A stretch of DNA of 64,000 nucleotides from an uncultured Lachnospiraceae bacterium (lineage in GTDB: Bacteria; Bacillota; Clostridia; Lachnospirales; Lachnospiraceae): contig CAJUHJ010000006.1 in NCBI GenBank assembly GCA_910586355.1, positions 62,001-126,000 on the forward strand, read 5' to 3'. Below the pieces are notes generated by a model. It was not told where the DNA came from. It ran no database searches and worked only from the letters and a program-made list of their open reading frames with translations. The position numbers and the translations under genes are program-made. How positions within the stretch are numbered: the first letter of the stretch is position 1; each line of letters opens with the position of its first letter. Positions 7,929 through 17,147 of the stretch are shown here, in pieces.

Positions 7929-10600
7929 AACATATTGTAGTTGGAATCCTGGCTCATGTAGATGCTGGCAAAACGACGCTTTCCGAAGCGCTTTTATATG
8001 CAGGAGGCAGGATTAAAAAGATGGGTCGTGTAGACAAACAAAATTCATATTTAGATACAGATGTCTATGAGCGCGAGAGAGGTATTACAATTTTTTCCAA
8101 ACAGGCGGTTTTGAAATTGGAGGGAGTCACTATCACGCTTTTGGATACGCCGGGGCATGTGGATTTTTCAGCAGAGATGGAACGTTCGCTTCAGGTGTTA
8201 GACTATGCCATTCTTGTGATTAGCGGGGCAGACGGCGTGCAGGGGCATACGAAAACACTTTGGAATCTGTTATTGGAATATCAGATTCCGGTTTTTTTGT
8301 TTGTGAATAAAATGGACCAGCAAGGAACGAATGAAAAAAAACTGTTAGAAGAACTGCGGCAGCAGTTGTCAGACAATTGTATTTCTTTTGAACAAACGAA
8401 GGAAGAAGATTTTTGGGAAGAAGCTGCTATGTGCAGCGAAGAAGCATTGGAACTTTTTTTGGAAACGGGACAGTTAAATCATGAGATAATTTGTCAATTG
8501 ATTGCAGAACGAAAATTGTTTCCATGCTATTTTGGCTCTGCATTAAAAAATACAGGCGTAAAGGAATTTTTTGAAGGAGTCTTCAAGTACACAAAACAGA
8601 GGGGTTATCCAAAAGAATTTGGGGCAAAAGTATTTAAAATTACAAGAGACGAATCGGGGCTGCGCCTGACCCATTTAAAAGTAACTGGAGGAAGTTTAAA
8701 AGTTCGGACGCTGTTAAATGATACCGAAAAAGGCTGGGAAGAGAAGGTTCATCAGATACGGATTTATTCCGGTGAAAAGTACGAAACGGTCGACGAAGCG
8801 GCAGCGGGGGAACTTTGTGCAGTTACAGGACTTAGTAAAACGTATGCGGGAGAGGGGCTTGGAATAGAAACCTCTTCTAAAAATCCGAAATTAAATCCGG
8901 TGCTGACGTATCAGGTTTTGCTGCAAAAAGGGTGCGATGCATTAAGTCTTCTCCCTAAGCTGCGCCAGTTAGAGGAAGAAGACCCTAAGCTGCATATTAT
9001 CTGGAATGAAAAACATCAGGAAATTTTAATCCGGGTTATGGGAGAGGTGCAGACAGAAATTCTAAAAAGGCAGGCATTTGACAGGTTTGGAGTGGAAATC
9101 GGTTTTGATGCGGGGCATATTCTTTATAAGGAGACAATTGCCGCCCCGGTGGAAGGCGTGGGACATTTCGAGCCGCTGCGCCATTATGCTGAAGTGCATT
9201 TTTTGATGGAACCGTTAGAGCGGGGAAGCGGCCTGCAGTTTGAATCAAATTGCAGTGAAGATGTTTTAAGTAAGAATTGGCAGCGTTTGATTTTGACGCA
9301 TTTGAAAGAAAAAGAACATCTTGGAGTGCTGACGGGCTCTGCCATTACGGATATGAAAATTACGCTGGCGGCAGGAAAGGCGCATCAGAAACATACAGAA
9401 GGCGGCGATTTCCGTCAGGCTGTGTACCGGGCGGTCCGGCAGGGATTAAAGCAGGCCGAATCAATCTTGTTAGAGCCCTATTATGAGTACCGGCTGGAAG
9501 TGCCGGAACAATTTGTCGGCAGGGCGATGACAGATCTGAAAATGCGCCATGCAGATATGGAGGGGCCAAAGCTTAGCGAAGGAGCTGCAGTCCTAACTGG
9601 AAGGGCGCCTGTTTCATCTTTACAGGAGTATGTAAAAGATGTGACAGCTTATACAAAAGGAATGGGAAAATTATTTTTAAGTTATGGCGGATATGATATA
9701 TGCGTCAATGCGCAGGAAGTAATAGAACGCATTGGATATGATGCGGAGGCAGATTTGGAAAATCCGTCGTCGTCTGTATTTTGCAGCCATGGTTCCGGTT
9801 TTTTAGTGGAATGGGACCGGGTTCCGGAATTTATGCACTTAGAAAGTATTCTCCCTGAAAGAAAGAGAGAAGATGCGCAGTCGTCAGAGGTGGTCGCGCA
9901 GAGTTTTCAAGAACCTGTGTGGATGGATACAGAAGAAGTAGACGCGATTCTGGCAAAGACATTTCATGCAAACAAACGGAGGAAAGATGTTCCCCAAAAA
10001 GGATATTATACGAAAAAACGCGTGGTATCTTCTGAAACAGACGTACCAAAGTACCGCAGAAAAAAGAAGGAGGAAACAAGGGAAGAATATTTGCTGGTAG
10101 ATGGATATAATATGATATATGCGTGGGAAGAACTGCGTGAACTTTCGAAAGAAAATATGGATGGGGCAAGAGGGCAGCTTCTCGATTTACTTTGTAATTA
10201 TCAGGGAATGAAACAATGCCAGGTCATTGTTGTCTTTGACGCATACCGGATAAAAGGCCGTCAGACAGAATTTTATGATTACCATAATATTCATGTGGTA
10301 TATACAAAAGAAGCTGAGACTGCAGATGCGTATATTGAAAAGTTTGCCCATATAAATGGGAAAAAGTACCATATAACAGTAGCAACATCAGACGGATTAG
10401 AGCAAATAATTATACGCGGTGCAGGCTGTATGTTGTTATCCGCCAAGGATTTGTTTGAGGATATGCAGAGTTTAGTGAGGACAGCCATAGACGCGGCGGC
10501 GTCTGTGCAGAAGGGACGCAGTTATTTGCTGGATACAATATCAGAAGAAGTATCCGGCCAAATAAAAGAGTCTCTAAAAGAAAGGAAGGAAACAACATGA
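7925..10600 (+). CDS. TetM/EF-G-like ribosomal GTPase fused to a Rae1/YacP-type NYN nuclease
   Basis: Residues 1-650 form a TetM/EF-G-like translational GTPase: AHVDAGKT (10-17), ERGIT (51-55), DTPGH (74-78), NKMD (128-131), then domains II to V including the PVSSLQEY loop region of domain IV. After a basic linker (about 655-718), residues 722-885 match Rae1/YacP: LLVDGYNMI with Asp726, VVFDAYRIKG, ETADAYIEK and ATSDGLEQ. These acidic residues line the NYN nuclease site. In Bacillus subtilis Rae1 cuts mRNA in the ribosomal A site, the same place TetM and EF-G enter. The gene overlaps both neighbours by four bases. Automatic tools would call it a tetracycline resistance protein; a ribosome rescue or mRNA-cleavage factor seems more likely (inference). 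Confidence 0.85.
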   Translation: MKHIVVGILAHVDAGKTTLSEALLYAGGRIKKMGRVDKQNSYLDTDVYERERGITIFSKQAVLKLEGVTITLLDTPGHVDFSAEMERSLQVLDYAILVISGADGVQGHTKTLWNLLLEYQIPVFLFVNKMDQQGTNEKKLLEELRQQLSDNCISFEQTKEEDFWEEAAMCSEEALELFLETGQLNHEIICQLIAERKLFPCYFGSALKNTGVKEFFEGVFKYTKQRGYPKEFGAKVFKITRDESGLRLTHLKVTGGSLKVRTLLNDTEKGWEEKVHQIRIYSGEKYETVDEAAAGELCAVTGLSKTYAGEGLGIETSSKNPKLNPVLTYQVLLQKGCDALSLLPKLRQLEEEDPKLHIIWNEKHQEILIRVMGEVQTEILKRQAFDRFGVEIGFDAGHILYKETIAAPVEGVGHFEPLRHYAEVHFLMEPLERGSGLQFESNCSEDVLSKNWQRLILTHLKEKEHLGVLTGSAITDMKITLAAGKAHQKHTEGGDFRQAVYRAVRQGLKQAESILLEPYYEYRLEVPEQFVGRAMTDLKMRHADMEGPKLSEGAAVLTGRAPVSSLQEYVKDVTAYTKGMGKLFLSYGGYDICVNAQEVIERIGYDAEADLENPSSSVFCSHGSGFLVEWDRVPEFMHLESILPERKREDAQSSEVVAQSFQEPVWMDTEEVDAILAKTFHANKRRKDVPQKGYYTKKRVVSSETDVPKYRRKKKEETREEYLLVDGYNMIYAWEELRELSKENMDGARGQLLDLLCNYQGMKQCQVIVVFDAYRIKGRQTEFYDYHNIHVVYTKEAETADAYIEKFAHINGKKYHITVATSDGLEQIIIRGAGCMLLSAKDLFEDMQSLVRTAIDAAASVQKGRSYLLDTISEEVSGQIKESLKERKETT

Positions 10601-12237
10601 AAAAAGTATCAAAAACAATAACGCTTATTTTAGTGTTAGCAGCAGCTTTTGGAATTTATTATTATGTCACAATTCCAGCAATTAATATCCATTCTGTTGG
10701 ATTTTGGCAATGCCTTTTATTCGCAGTTGCAATTTTAAATGTCATTTATGTGTTTCTAAAAGCAAAACAATATTCTAAAACACACGGAGCAGCGCCGTTT
10801 TCGAAAGATTTGTTTGGAACTTTAAAACTGGCAAAGGCAGGAATTGGAATATTTGTGCTGATACTTCTTGTATTTTTGATTGGAGCAGTGCTTTCATCTC
10901 CAATCGTAAATGCGAATAAGTATCAGAAACTTTTGACCGTGGAAAATAGTGACTTTTCAGAAGATATAAAAGAAGTCAGCTATCGTACAATTCCGCTATT
11001 GGATAAAAATTCTGCCGAGCTTTTGGGAAACAGAAAAATGGGCAGCATGGTAGATATGGTTTCTCAGTTTGAAGTGAGCAGCGAATATACACAGATTAAT
11101 TATCAGGATACTCCGGTGCGCGTTGCGCCGCTTGTATATGCCAGTCCGATCAAATGGCTGACAAACCAAAAGCAGGGGATTCCGGCATATATCCGTATTG
11201 ATATGGCGACCCAGAATACAGAATGTGTCAAATTAAGCGAAGGCATCCATTATTCAAAATCAGAATATTTTAACCGGAACATTTACAGGCATTTGCGGTT
11301 TCAGTATCCGACGTATATTTTTGACGATCAGATTTTCTTTGAAATCAATGATGAGGGAACGCCATATTGGGTTTGTCCAGTGAAAGAGTTTACAATTGGA
11401 CTTTTTGGAGGCCAGACCGTAGGAAAAGCAGTACTTTGTAATGCGATTACCGGAGAATGTGAAGAATATGATATAAAAGATGTGCCAAATTGGGTAGATA
11501 AAGTGTTTTCGGCAGAGCTTTTGACGGGGCTTTATAATTATCATGGAACTTTAAAACATGGATATTTTAATAGTATTTTGGGGCAGAAAGACTGTCTTCA
11601 AACGACAAACGGCTATAATTATATTGCGCTGGAGGACGACGTTTGGGTATATACCGGCGTTACTTCCGTCAGTGGAGATCAGTCAAACGTCGGATTTGTA
11701 CTGATGAATCAAAGGACGATGGAGACGAAGTTTTATACAATTGAAGGCGCGATTGAAGATTCGGCAATGTCTTCCGCAGAAGGACAGGTACAAAATCTGG
11801 GCTATCGAGCAACATTTCCGCTTTTGCTCAATATTTCCGGTGAACCGACGTATTTTATGGCGTTAAAAGACGGAGCCGGATTGGTAAAAAAATATGCCAT
11901 GGTGAATGTACAGAAATATCAATGGGTAGCTATTGGCGATACAGTGCAGGAATGTGAAAAAGAATATGTGAAACTTTTAACGACAAATGGAATTACAAAA
12001 GGTGAAACAGCCGGAGTATTTGAGCAGGCAAAAGGAAAAATCGCTTCCATTGCTCCAGTTGTAATAGAGGGAACGACGCATTATTATATCTGTCTTGAAA
12101 AATCAGACGAGATTTTTGATGTAAATCTGTCGGATACCACATTAGTAGAAGTAGTAAAATATGCAGTCGGGGATATGATTTCGTTGGAGTATGAGGTGGC
12201 GGAAAGCGGGCTTTGTACTGTGTTATCATTGCAGTAA
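10597..12237 (+). CDS. Conserved membrane protein of unknown function
   Basis: I do not recognise a named family. The N-terminus has three hydrophobic segments (about 7-27, 33-52 and 80-108). A large soluble domain of about 430 residues follows and is probably outside the cell. It contains several beta-rich stretches, no cysteine cluster and no enzyme motif I can identify. It starts at ATG 10597, after AAAGGAAGGA, and overlaps the stop of the GTPase-nuclease gene by four bases, so it belongs to the same operon. It might be a surface sensor or assembly factor, but that is a guess. Confidence 0.7.
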   Translation: MKKVSKTITLILVLAAAFGIYYYVTIPAINIHSVGFWQCLLFAVAILNVIYVFLKAKQYSKTHGAAPFSKDLFGTLKLAKAGIGIFVLILLVFLIGAVLSSPIVNANKYQKLLTVENSDFSEDIKEVSYRTIPLLDKNSAELLGNRKMGSMVDMVSQFEVSSEYTQINYQDTPVRVAPLVYASPIKWLTNQKQGIPAYIRIDMATQNTECVKLSEGIHYSKSEYFNRNIYRHLRFQYPTYIFDDQIFFEINDEGTPYWVCPVKEFTIGLFGGQTVGKAVLCNAITGECEEYDIKDVPNWVDKVFSAELLTGLYNYHGTLKHGYFNSILGQKDCLQTTNGYNYIALEDDVWVYTGVTSVSGDQSNVGFVLMNQRTMETKFYTIEGAIEDSAMSSAEGQVQNLGYRATFPLLLNISGEPTYFMALKDGAGLVKKYAMVNVQKYQWVAIGDTVQECEKEYVKLLTTNGITKGETAGVFEQAKGKIASIAPVVIEGTTHYYICLEKSDEIFDVNLSDTTLVEVVKYAVGDMISLEYEVAESGLCTVLSLQ

Positions 12238-12308
12238 GATTACCCCAAGGTATATTTTTCGGGTTTTTGGTGAATACTAGATGTAAATTTGAGAAAAAGG
12301 AGTCTGGT

Positions 12309-13670
12309 ATGAGAGCAAATCTGGAAATTATAAAAGTGTGCGGCAGAGAAATTATGGATTCGAGGGGGAATCCAACCGTGGAAGCGGAGGTAGTTGTCAA
12401 AAATCATGCGACGAAACGAATTTCGGAAGGGCGGGCGGCTGTTCCTTCCGGGGCATCCACAGGGCAGTTTGAAGCGGTTGAGCTGCGCGACGGAGAGAAA
12501 CGTTATGGAGGAGCCGGAGTTAAAAAAGCAGTTTCTCATATAAATCAAAAAATAGCGAAAGAGCTTATAGGAGAAAATGCGCTCAATCAGAAAAAAATAG
12601 ATGCAAAACTTATCGAACTGGACGGTACGCCAAATAAAAAGCGTCTGGGCGCAAATGCAACGCTGGGCGTATCAATTGCAACGGCAAAAGCAGCTGCAAA
12701 TGCACTGAATCTGCCGCTGTACCAATATTTAGGCGGGGTCAATGCGCATGTGCTTCCGGTTCCTATGATGAATATTTTAAACGGCGGCAAACATGCGAAA
12801 AATACAGTAGATTTTCAGGAATTTATGATTATGCCCATAGGCGCAAAATGTTTTCAGGAAGCGCTTTGCATGGGAGCAGAAGTTTATCATTCTTTAAAAA
12901 AGATTTTAGCACAGGATGGAAAATCAACGGCAGTCGGGGATGAAGGCGGTTTTGCCCCGGATTTAAAAGATGCGTTTGAAGTTTTGGATTATCTTTCAAA
13001 GGCTGTGCAGGCGGCCGGATATGAGTGTGGCAAGGACATTGTATTTGCTATGGATGCTGCTGCGTCAGAGTTATATGATGAAAAATCAGGAATGTATTAT
13101 TTTGAAGGGGAAACTGAAATTTTAAAGAAAGAACAGCCGGGTACGAATGTGGAAGCTATTATGCGTACAACGGAGGAAATGATTCTTTTGTATCAAGAAC
13201 TTTGCAGTAAATATCCGCTGTTTTCGATTGAAGACGGTCTAAATGAAGAGGATTGGGCAGGCTTTAAATTGTTCACAGAGCGGCTGGGGTCTAAAGTGCA
13301 GCTTGTAGGAGATGATTTATTTGTTACAAATACTTCGCGTCTGAAAAAAGGCATTGCGTCGGGATGTGCGAATTCGATTCTAATAAAATTAAATCAGATT
13401 GGAACGATTTCTGAGACCATGGAAGCAATTGAGACGGCGCATAGAGCCGGATATACGGCAGTCGTTTCCCATCGGTCAGGAGAAACAGAAGACACGACAA
13501 TTGCAGATTTGGCAGTTGCCTTAAACTGTGGACAGATTAAAACTGGCGCGCCGTGCAGGACAGACAGAGTTGCAAAATACAATCAGCTTCTTAGGATTGA
13601 AGAATTACTTATGGAGACGGCAGCATATCCAAAAGACGCCTGTTTTCTGTTCCTGAGAAATAAAAAATAA
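12309..13670 (+). CDS. eno: Enolase (phosphopyruvate hydratase)
   Basis: Enolase converts 2-phosphoglycerate to phosphoenolpyruvate in cytoplasmic glycolysis. Visible landmarks are the mobile loop VPSGASTG, DEGGFAPDL, FSIEDGLNEEDW (Mg ligand), VGDDLFVTN (Mg ligand), ILIKLNQIGT with the catalytic Lys, and VSHRSGETEDTTIAD. The length of 453 aa is some 20 residues above the common 430, partly from a longer stretch around EGETEILKKEQPGTN. I start at ATG 12309, preceded by AAGGAG; the frame is open for 96 more bases upstream but has no good ribosome site. It lies 71 bases after the membrane protein gene. Confidence 0.97.
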   Translation: MRANLEIIKVCGREIMDSRGNPTVEAEVVVKNHATKRISEGRAAVPSGASTGQFEAVELRDGEKRYGGAGVKKAVSHINQKIAKELIGENALNQKKIDAKLIELDGTPNKKRLGANATLGVSIATAKAAANALNLPLYQYLGGVNAHVLPVPMMNILNGGKHAKNTVDFQEFMIMPIGAKCFQEALCMGAEVYHSLKKILAQDGKSTAVGDEGGFAPDLKDAFEVLDYLSKAVQAAGYECGKDIVFAMDAAASELYDEKSGMYYFEGETEILKKEQPGTNVEAIMRTTEEMILLYQELCSKYPLFSIEDGLNEEDWAGFKLFTERLGSKVQLVGDDLFVTNTSRLKKGIASGCANSILIKLNQIGTISETMEAIETAHRAGYTAVVSHRSGETEDTTIADLAVALNCGQIKTGAPCRTDRVAKYNQLLRIEELLMETAAYPKDACFLFLRNKK

Positions 13671-13671
13671 C

Positions 13672-13700
13672 TTGAAAAAAGGTCAGGCATATGATATACT
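13672..13700 (+). promoter_or_regulatory. Promoter for secG
   Basis: TTGAAA and TATACT are separated by 17 bases, with TG one base before the -10 box. It begins right after the enolase stop and 52 bases before the secG start. Confidence 0.75.
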
Positions 13701-13751
13701 AAAAAAAATTATGAGAACTGATGAAGAAACAAATCGTAGGAGGTAATACCC

Positions 13752-13994
13752 GTGGCAGTAGCAAAAACGATTGTAACAGTAGTATTTGTTTTAATATGTC
13801 TGACTTTGACAGTGATTATTCTGATGCAGGAAGGTAAATCTGCAGGATTAGGCGCTATCTCAGGAGCAGCGGATACTTATTGGGGTAAAAATAAGGGCCG
13901 TTCTATGGAAGGGATACTTGTAAAGATTACAAAGGTGTGTGTATTTCTGTTCATAGTTATTGCTGCAGTACTGAATATAGGGAGTTTCCAGTAA
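13752..13994 (+). CDS. secG: Protein translocase subunit SecG
   Basis: SecG is the small accessory subunit of the SecYEG preprotein channel in the cytoplasmic membrane. The 80-aa product has two membrane segments (about 4-25 and 56-76) joined by the conserved loop MQEGKSAGLGAISGAAD followed by WGKNKGRS. The start is GTG with AGGAGGT nine bases upstream. It has its own promoter and terminator, so it is probably a single-gene transcript between eno and rnr; secG next to rnr and smpB is a frequent Firmicutes arrangement. Confidence 0.95.
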   Translation: MAVAKTIVTVVFVLICLTLTVIILMQEGKSAGLGAISGAADTYWGKNKGRSMEGILVKITKVCVFLFIVIAAVLNIGSFQ

Positions 13995-14014
13995 CAATCC
14001 ACATTTAAGCAGAT

Positions 14015-14047
14015 AAGACTGTCGTATCATCGGCAGTCTTTTTATTT
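14015..14047 (+). terminator. Terminator after secG
   Basis: A 10-bp stem (AAGACTGTCG with CGGCAGTCTT, one G-U pair) has a TATCAT loop and is followed by a T run. Confidence 0.9.
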
Positions 14048-14079
14048 CATTTTATTTAGGAAAGAACTTGAGGAAAAAT

Positions 14080-16224
14080 ATGGATAAAGAACAATTTGAG
14101 AAACAAAAAAAGGTGATATACGAGTTTATTTGTGATGACTTATATGTTCCAATGAAGATAAAAGAAATGGCAGTTATTCTTTCCGTTCCGAAAAGCCGCC
14201 GCTATGAATTAGAAGAAGCGTTGTCTGCTTTGATGGAGGAAGGAAAGATTGCAGTTTCGAAAAAGGGACGATATTTTAAATCCAAAGTAAACACTGTTGC
14301 CGGAACTTTTACCAGCCATGCAAGAGGATTTGGATTTGTGACGGTGGAGGGCGAAACAGAAGATATTTTTATTCCCAAGGATAAAGTAAACGGTGCATTT
14401 CACCAAGACGTTGTACAAGTCTCTATCAGTCCGAGGTCTTCTGGAAAACGCAGGGAAGGCGCAGTGATTAAAATACTTTCACATGGACTTTTGCAGGTGG
14501 TAGGGACATATGAGGCGAGTAAAAATTTTGGATTTGTTGTGCCGGATAATCCGAAAATTGGACACGATATTTTTGTTATGCTGGAACATTCTAAAGGCGC
14601 TGTCAGCGGACACAAAGTAGTCGTAAAATTAACGGATTATGGGAAGAAAGGAAAAAATCCTGAAGGGAAAATTGTTGAAATCATCGGACACAGGAATGAT
14701 CCTGGGACAGATATTTTGGCGCTTGTAAAATCGTATGAGATTCCGACTGTATTTTCAGAAAAAGCGCTGCAACAGGCAAAACGGGCAGATAAAGCAGTTT
14801 CTGAGGCAGATATGGAAGGGCGCATGGATTTTCGGGCATGGCAGACAGTGACGATTGACGGAGAAGACGCGAAGGATTTAGATGATGCCGTTACATTGAC
14901 AAAAGAGGGGAATTTGTTTTGTCTTGGCGTGCATATTGCAGATGTGGCAAATTATGTCCAGGAACACAGCGCATTAGATGCAGAGGCCTACAAGCGCGGT
15001 ACAAGCGTTTATCTGGCAGATCGTGTAATTCCAATGCTGCCCCATGCGCTTTCGAATGGAATTTGTTCTCTGAATCAGGGAACAGACCGGCTTGCTATGA
15101 GCTGTATTATGACGATAGACGAAAAAGGCAGAATAGTAGACCATAAGATTACAGAATCTGTAATTTGTGTTGACCGCCGTATGAGTTATACAAACGTAAA
15201 AAAAATTTTGGAAGATGGAGATTCGCAAATAATAGAGGAATATAAAGAGTTTGTGCCGTTATTTGAACGCATGAAAGAATTATCGGCGATTCTTCGGAAT
15301 AAAAGAAAAAAACGAGGTTCGATTGATTTTGATTTTCCAGAGACGAAAATTATTTTGGATGAAAAAGGGCATCTAAAAGAAATTTTGCCGCATGAAAGAA
15401 ATGTTGCGACAAAGATTATTGAAGATTTTATGCTGGCTGCAAATGAGACGATTGCAGAAGATTTTTTCTGGCAGCAGATGCCGTTTATGTATCGCACGCA
15501 TGACAAACCAGACAGTGAAAAAATACAAAAACTTTCTGCATTTGTCAATAATTTTGGGTATTCCATTCATATCGGGCAAGAAGAGATTCATCCAAAAGAG
15601 CTGCAGAAACTGTTACAGAAGATTGAAGATACGCCGGAAGAGGCGTTAATCAGCCGTTTGACGCTGCGTTCTATGAAACAGGCGAAGTATTCGGCGGATT
15701 GTTCGGGGCACTTTGGCTTGTCCGCCTCATATTATTGCCATTTTACATCGCCAATTCGAAGGTATCCGGATTTGCAGATTCATAGGATTATCAAAGACTG
15801 TTTAAGGGGCAGGATGGATGAGAAGCGGGCAGGGCATTATGAAAAACTTTTACCGGAAGCCGCAAAACATTCCAGTGAGATGGAGCGCAGGGCAGATGAA
15901 ATTGAGCGGGAAGTGGAAAAATTAAAGAAAGCAGAGTATATGACGCGCCATATTGGAGAAGAATTTGAAGGTGTGATTTCCGGCGTTACTGCGTGGGGAT
16001 TTTATGTGGAACTGCATAATACAATCGAAGGACTTGTACCAATCACGTCTTTGACAGATGATTTTTATGAGTATTTGGAAGAGACGTATGAGCTGGCTGG
16101 GGAAGCAACAAACCGTAGGTTCAAACTTGGGCAGAGGGTGACAGTTACCGCAGTAAAAGCCGATACGATGTTTAGGACGATAGAGTATCAATTGTCAGAA
16201 AAAGGCGGGGAGCAAAATGAGTAA
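14080..16224 (+). CDS. rnr: Ribonuclease R
   Basis: This processive 3'-5' exoribonuclease degrades structured RNA and, with tmRNA-SmpB, non-stop mRNA. In order it has an N-terminal winged helix (about 1-65), two cold-shock OB folds (about 75-215), the RNB catalytic domain with DGEDAKDLDDAVTL near residue 260 (Mg-binding aspartates), and a C-terminal S1 domain from about 626 (GVISGVTAWGFYVEL). At 714 aa it has the usual length. I start at ATG 14080 with GAGG upstream; a TTG at 14068 would add four residues. It overlaps smpB by eight bases. Confidence 0.95.
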   Translation: MDKEQFEKQKKVIYEFICDDLYVPMKIKEMAVILSVPKSRRYELEEALSALMEEGKIAVSKKGRYFKSKVNTVAGTFTSHARGFGFVTVEGETEDIFIPKDKVNGAFHQDVVQVSISPRSSGKRREGAVIKILSHGLLQVVGTYEASKNFGFVVPDNPKIGHDIFVMLEHSKGAVSGHKVVVKLTDYGKKGKNPEGKIVEIIGHRNDPGTDILALVKSYEIPTVFSEKALQQAKRADKAVSEADMEGRMDFRAWQTVTIDGEDAKDLDDAVTLTKEGNLFCLGVHIADVANYVQEHSALDAEAYKRGTSVYLADRVIPMLPHALSNGICSLNQGTDRLAMSCIMTIDEKGRIVDHKITESVICVDRRMSYTNVKKILEDGDSQIIEEYKEFVPLFERMKELSAILRNKRKKRGSIDFDFPETKIILDEKGHLKEILPHERNVATKIIEDFMLAANETIAEDFFWQQMPFMYRTHDKPDSEKIQKLSAFVNNFGYSIHIGQEEIHPKELQKLLQKIEDTPEEALISRLTLRSMKQAKYSADCSGHFGLSASYYCHFTSPIRRYPDLQIHRIIKDCLRGRMDEKRAGHYEKLLPEAAKHSSEMERRADEIEREVEKLKKAEYMTRHIGEEFEGVISGVTAWGFYVELHNTIEGLVPITSLTDDFYEYLEETYELAGEATNRRFKLGQRVTVTAVKADTMFRTIEYQLSEKGGEQNE

Positions 16225-16684
16225 AGAGAATGTAAGACTGATTGCGAATAATAAAAAGGCAAGGCACGATTATTTTTTGGAAGAATTATATGAAACTGGA
16301 ATTTGTCTGCATGGAACAGAAGTAAAGTCTTTGCGTATGGGGAAATGCAGTATCAAAGAGGCGTTTGTCAGAATTGAAAAAGGAGAAGTGGTGATTTATG
16401 GTATGCACATTTCCCCTTATGAAAAAGGGAATATTTTTAATAAAGATCCATTGCGCCCCAAAAAACTTTTAATGCACAAAAAAGAAATTTTAAAATTACA
16501 GCAAAAAATTGCAGAACAGGGCTACACGCTTGTTCCGTCCGAAGTGTATTTGAAAGGAAACCTTGTAAAAGTGAAGATTGCATTGGCAAAGGGCAAAAAA
16601 CTATACGATAAACGACAGGATATTGCAAAAAAAGACGCCAGAAGAGAAGCAGAGCGTGACTTTAAAGTTAAAAATCTATATTAG
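16217..16684 (+). CDS. smpB: SsrA-binding protein SmpB
   Basis: SmpB binds the tRNA-like domain of tmRNA and delivers it to stalled ribosomes. The 155-aa product has the conserved oligonucleotide-binding core (ARHDYFLEELYETGICLHG, GTEVKSLR, YEKGN, LLMHKKEI) and the basic C-terminal tail (KLYDKRQDIAKKDARRE) that occupies the empty mRNA channel. ATG 16217 lies inside the rnr stop region, so the two genes are coupled. Its partner ssrA follows 44 bases later from its own promoter. Confidence 0.97.
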   Translation: MSKENVRLIANNKKARHDYFLEELYETGICLHGTEVKSLRMGKCSIKEAFVRIEKGEVVIYGMHISPYEKGNIFNKDPLRPKKLLMHKKEILKLQQKIAEQGYTLVPSEVYLKGNLVKVKIALAKGKKLYDKRQDIAKKDARREAERDFKVKNLY

Positions 16685-16687
16685 AGG

Positions 16688-16716
16688 TTGACCTTCCAAG
16701 AATTTTTCGTTATAAT
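16688..16716 (+). promoter_or_regulatory. Promoter for ssrA
   Basis: TTGACC and TATAAT are separated by exactly 17 bases. The mature tmRNA 5' end begins 12 bases after the -10 box. Confidence 0.85.
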
Positions 16717-16728
16717 CTTTTAAAATAA

Positions 16729-17068
16729 GGGCCAGTAAAGGTTTCGACAGGGATTATGAAGCTGGAGAAGCGAGCCGCATGGAATGCGTGAAATGCCAAA
16801 CTTAAAATTAAACGCTAACGATAATAATTTAGCATACGCTGCCTAAGAGCAGCAGTCTGACCTAGAGCACCTGCACTTTAGGAACCAGGCTTCGACGATG
16901 CAGGAAACGACACATATTAAGCTTTGCGTATGTGGGCGTATGATGAAGCTACTGAACCGGGGATTGTGTTTATTCAAGTCCCGCAGAGGGAATGTCAAAG
17001 AATAAACTACGCTCGTAGAAGTACAGGGGATTGGTTTTTGGACACGGGTTCGATTCCCGTCTGGTCCA
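16729..17068 (+). ncRNA. ssrA: Transfer-messenger RNA (tmRNA)
   Basis: This RNA rescues stalled ribosomes and tags their products for proteolysis. The 5' GGGCCAG pairs with the 3' CTGGTCC to form the tRNA-like acceptor stem. A T-arm (GGGTTCGATTCCC) lies just before the 3' end. CCA is not encoded after the discriminator A. The tag frame runs from GCT at 16814 to TAA at 16846 and encodes ANDNNLAYAA, a typical short clostridial-type tag. The 3' end borders the phage-tail element, as expected for a tmRNA gene used as an integration site. Confidence 0.95.
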
Positions 17069-17075
17069 TTAAAAC

Positions 17076-17125
17076 GCCCATACCATTTCCGCTCATTGAA
17101 AGAGCATGGTATGGGCTGTATTTCA
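17076..17125. terminator. Hairpin between ssrA and the convergent immA-like gene
   Basis: An 11-bp stem (GCCCATACCAT with ATGGTATGGGC) lies between the two convergent transcripts. On the minus strand it is followed by GTTTTAA and on the plus strand by a loose T-rich stretch, so it may work in both directions. Confidence 0.7.
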
Positions 17126-17147
17126 TTTAATCACATTTCATAATAGT

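Noticed and set aside
7925..10600. Tetracycline resistance gene
   Set aside because: The GTPase half resembles TetM, but the C-terminal NYN nuclease and the core-operon setting do not fit an acquired resistance gene.
16924..17130. 68-codon open frame
   Set aside because: It lies within the tmRNA gene and its terminator and has no coding signs.
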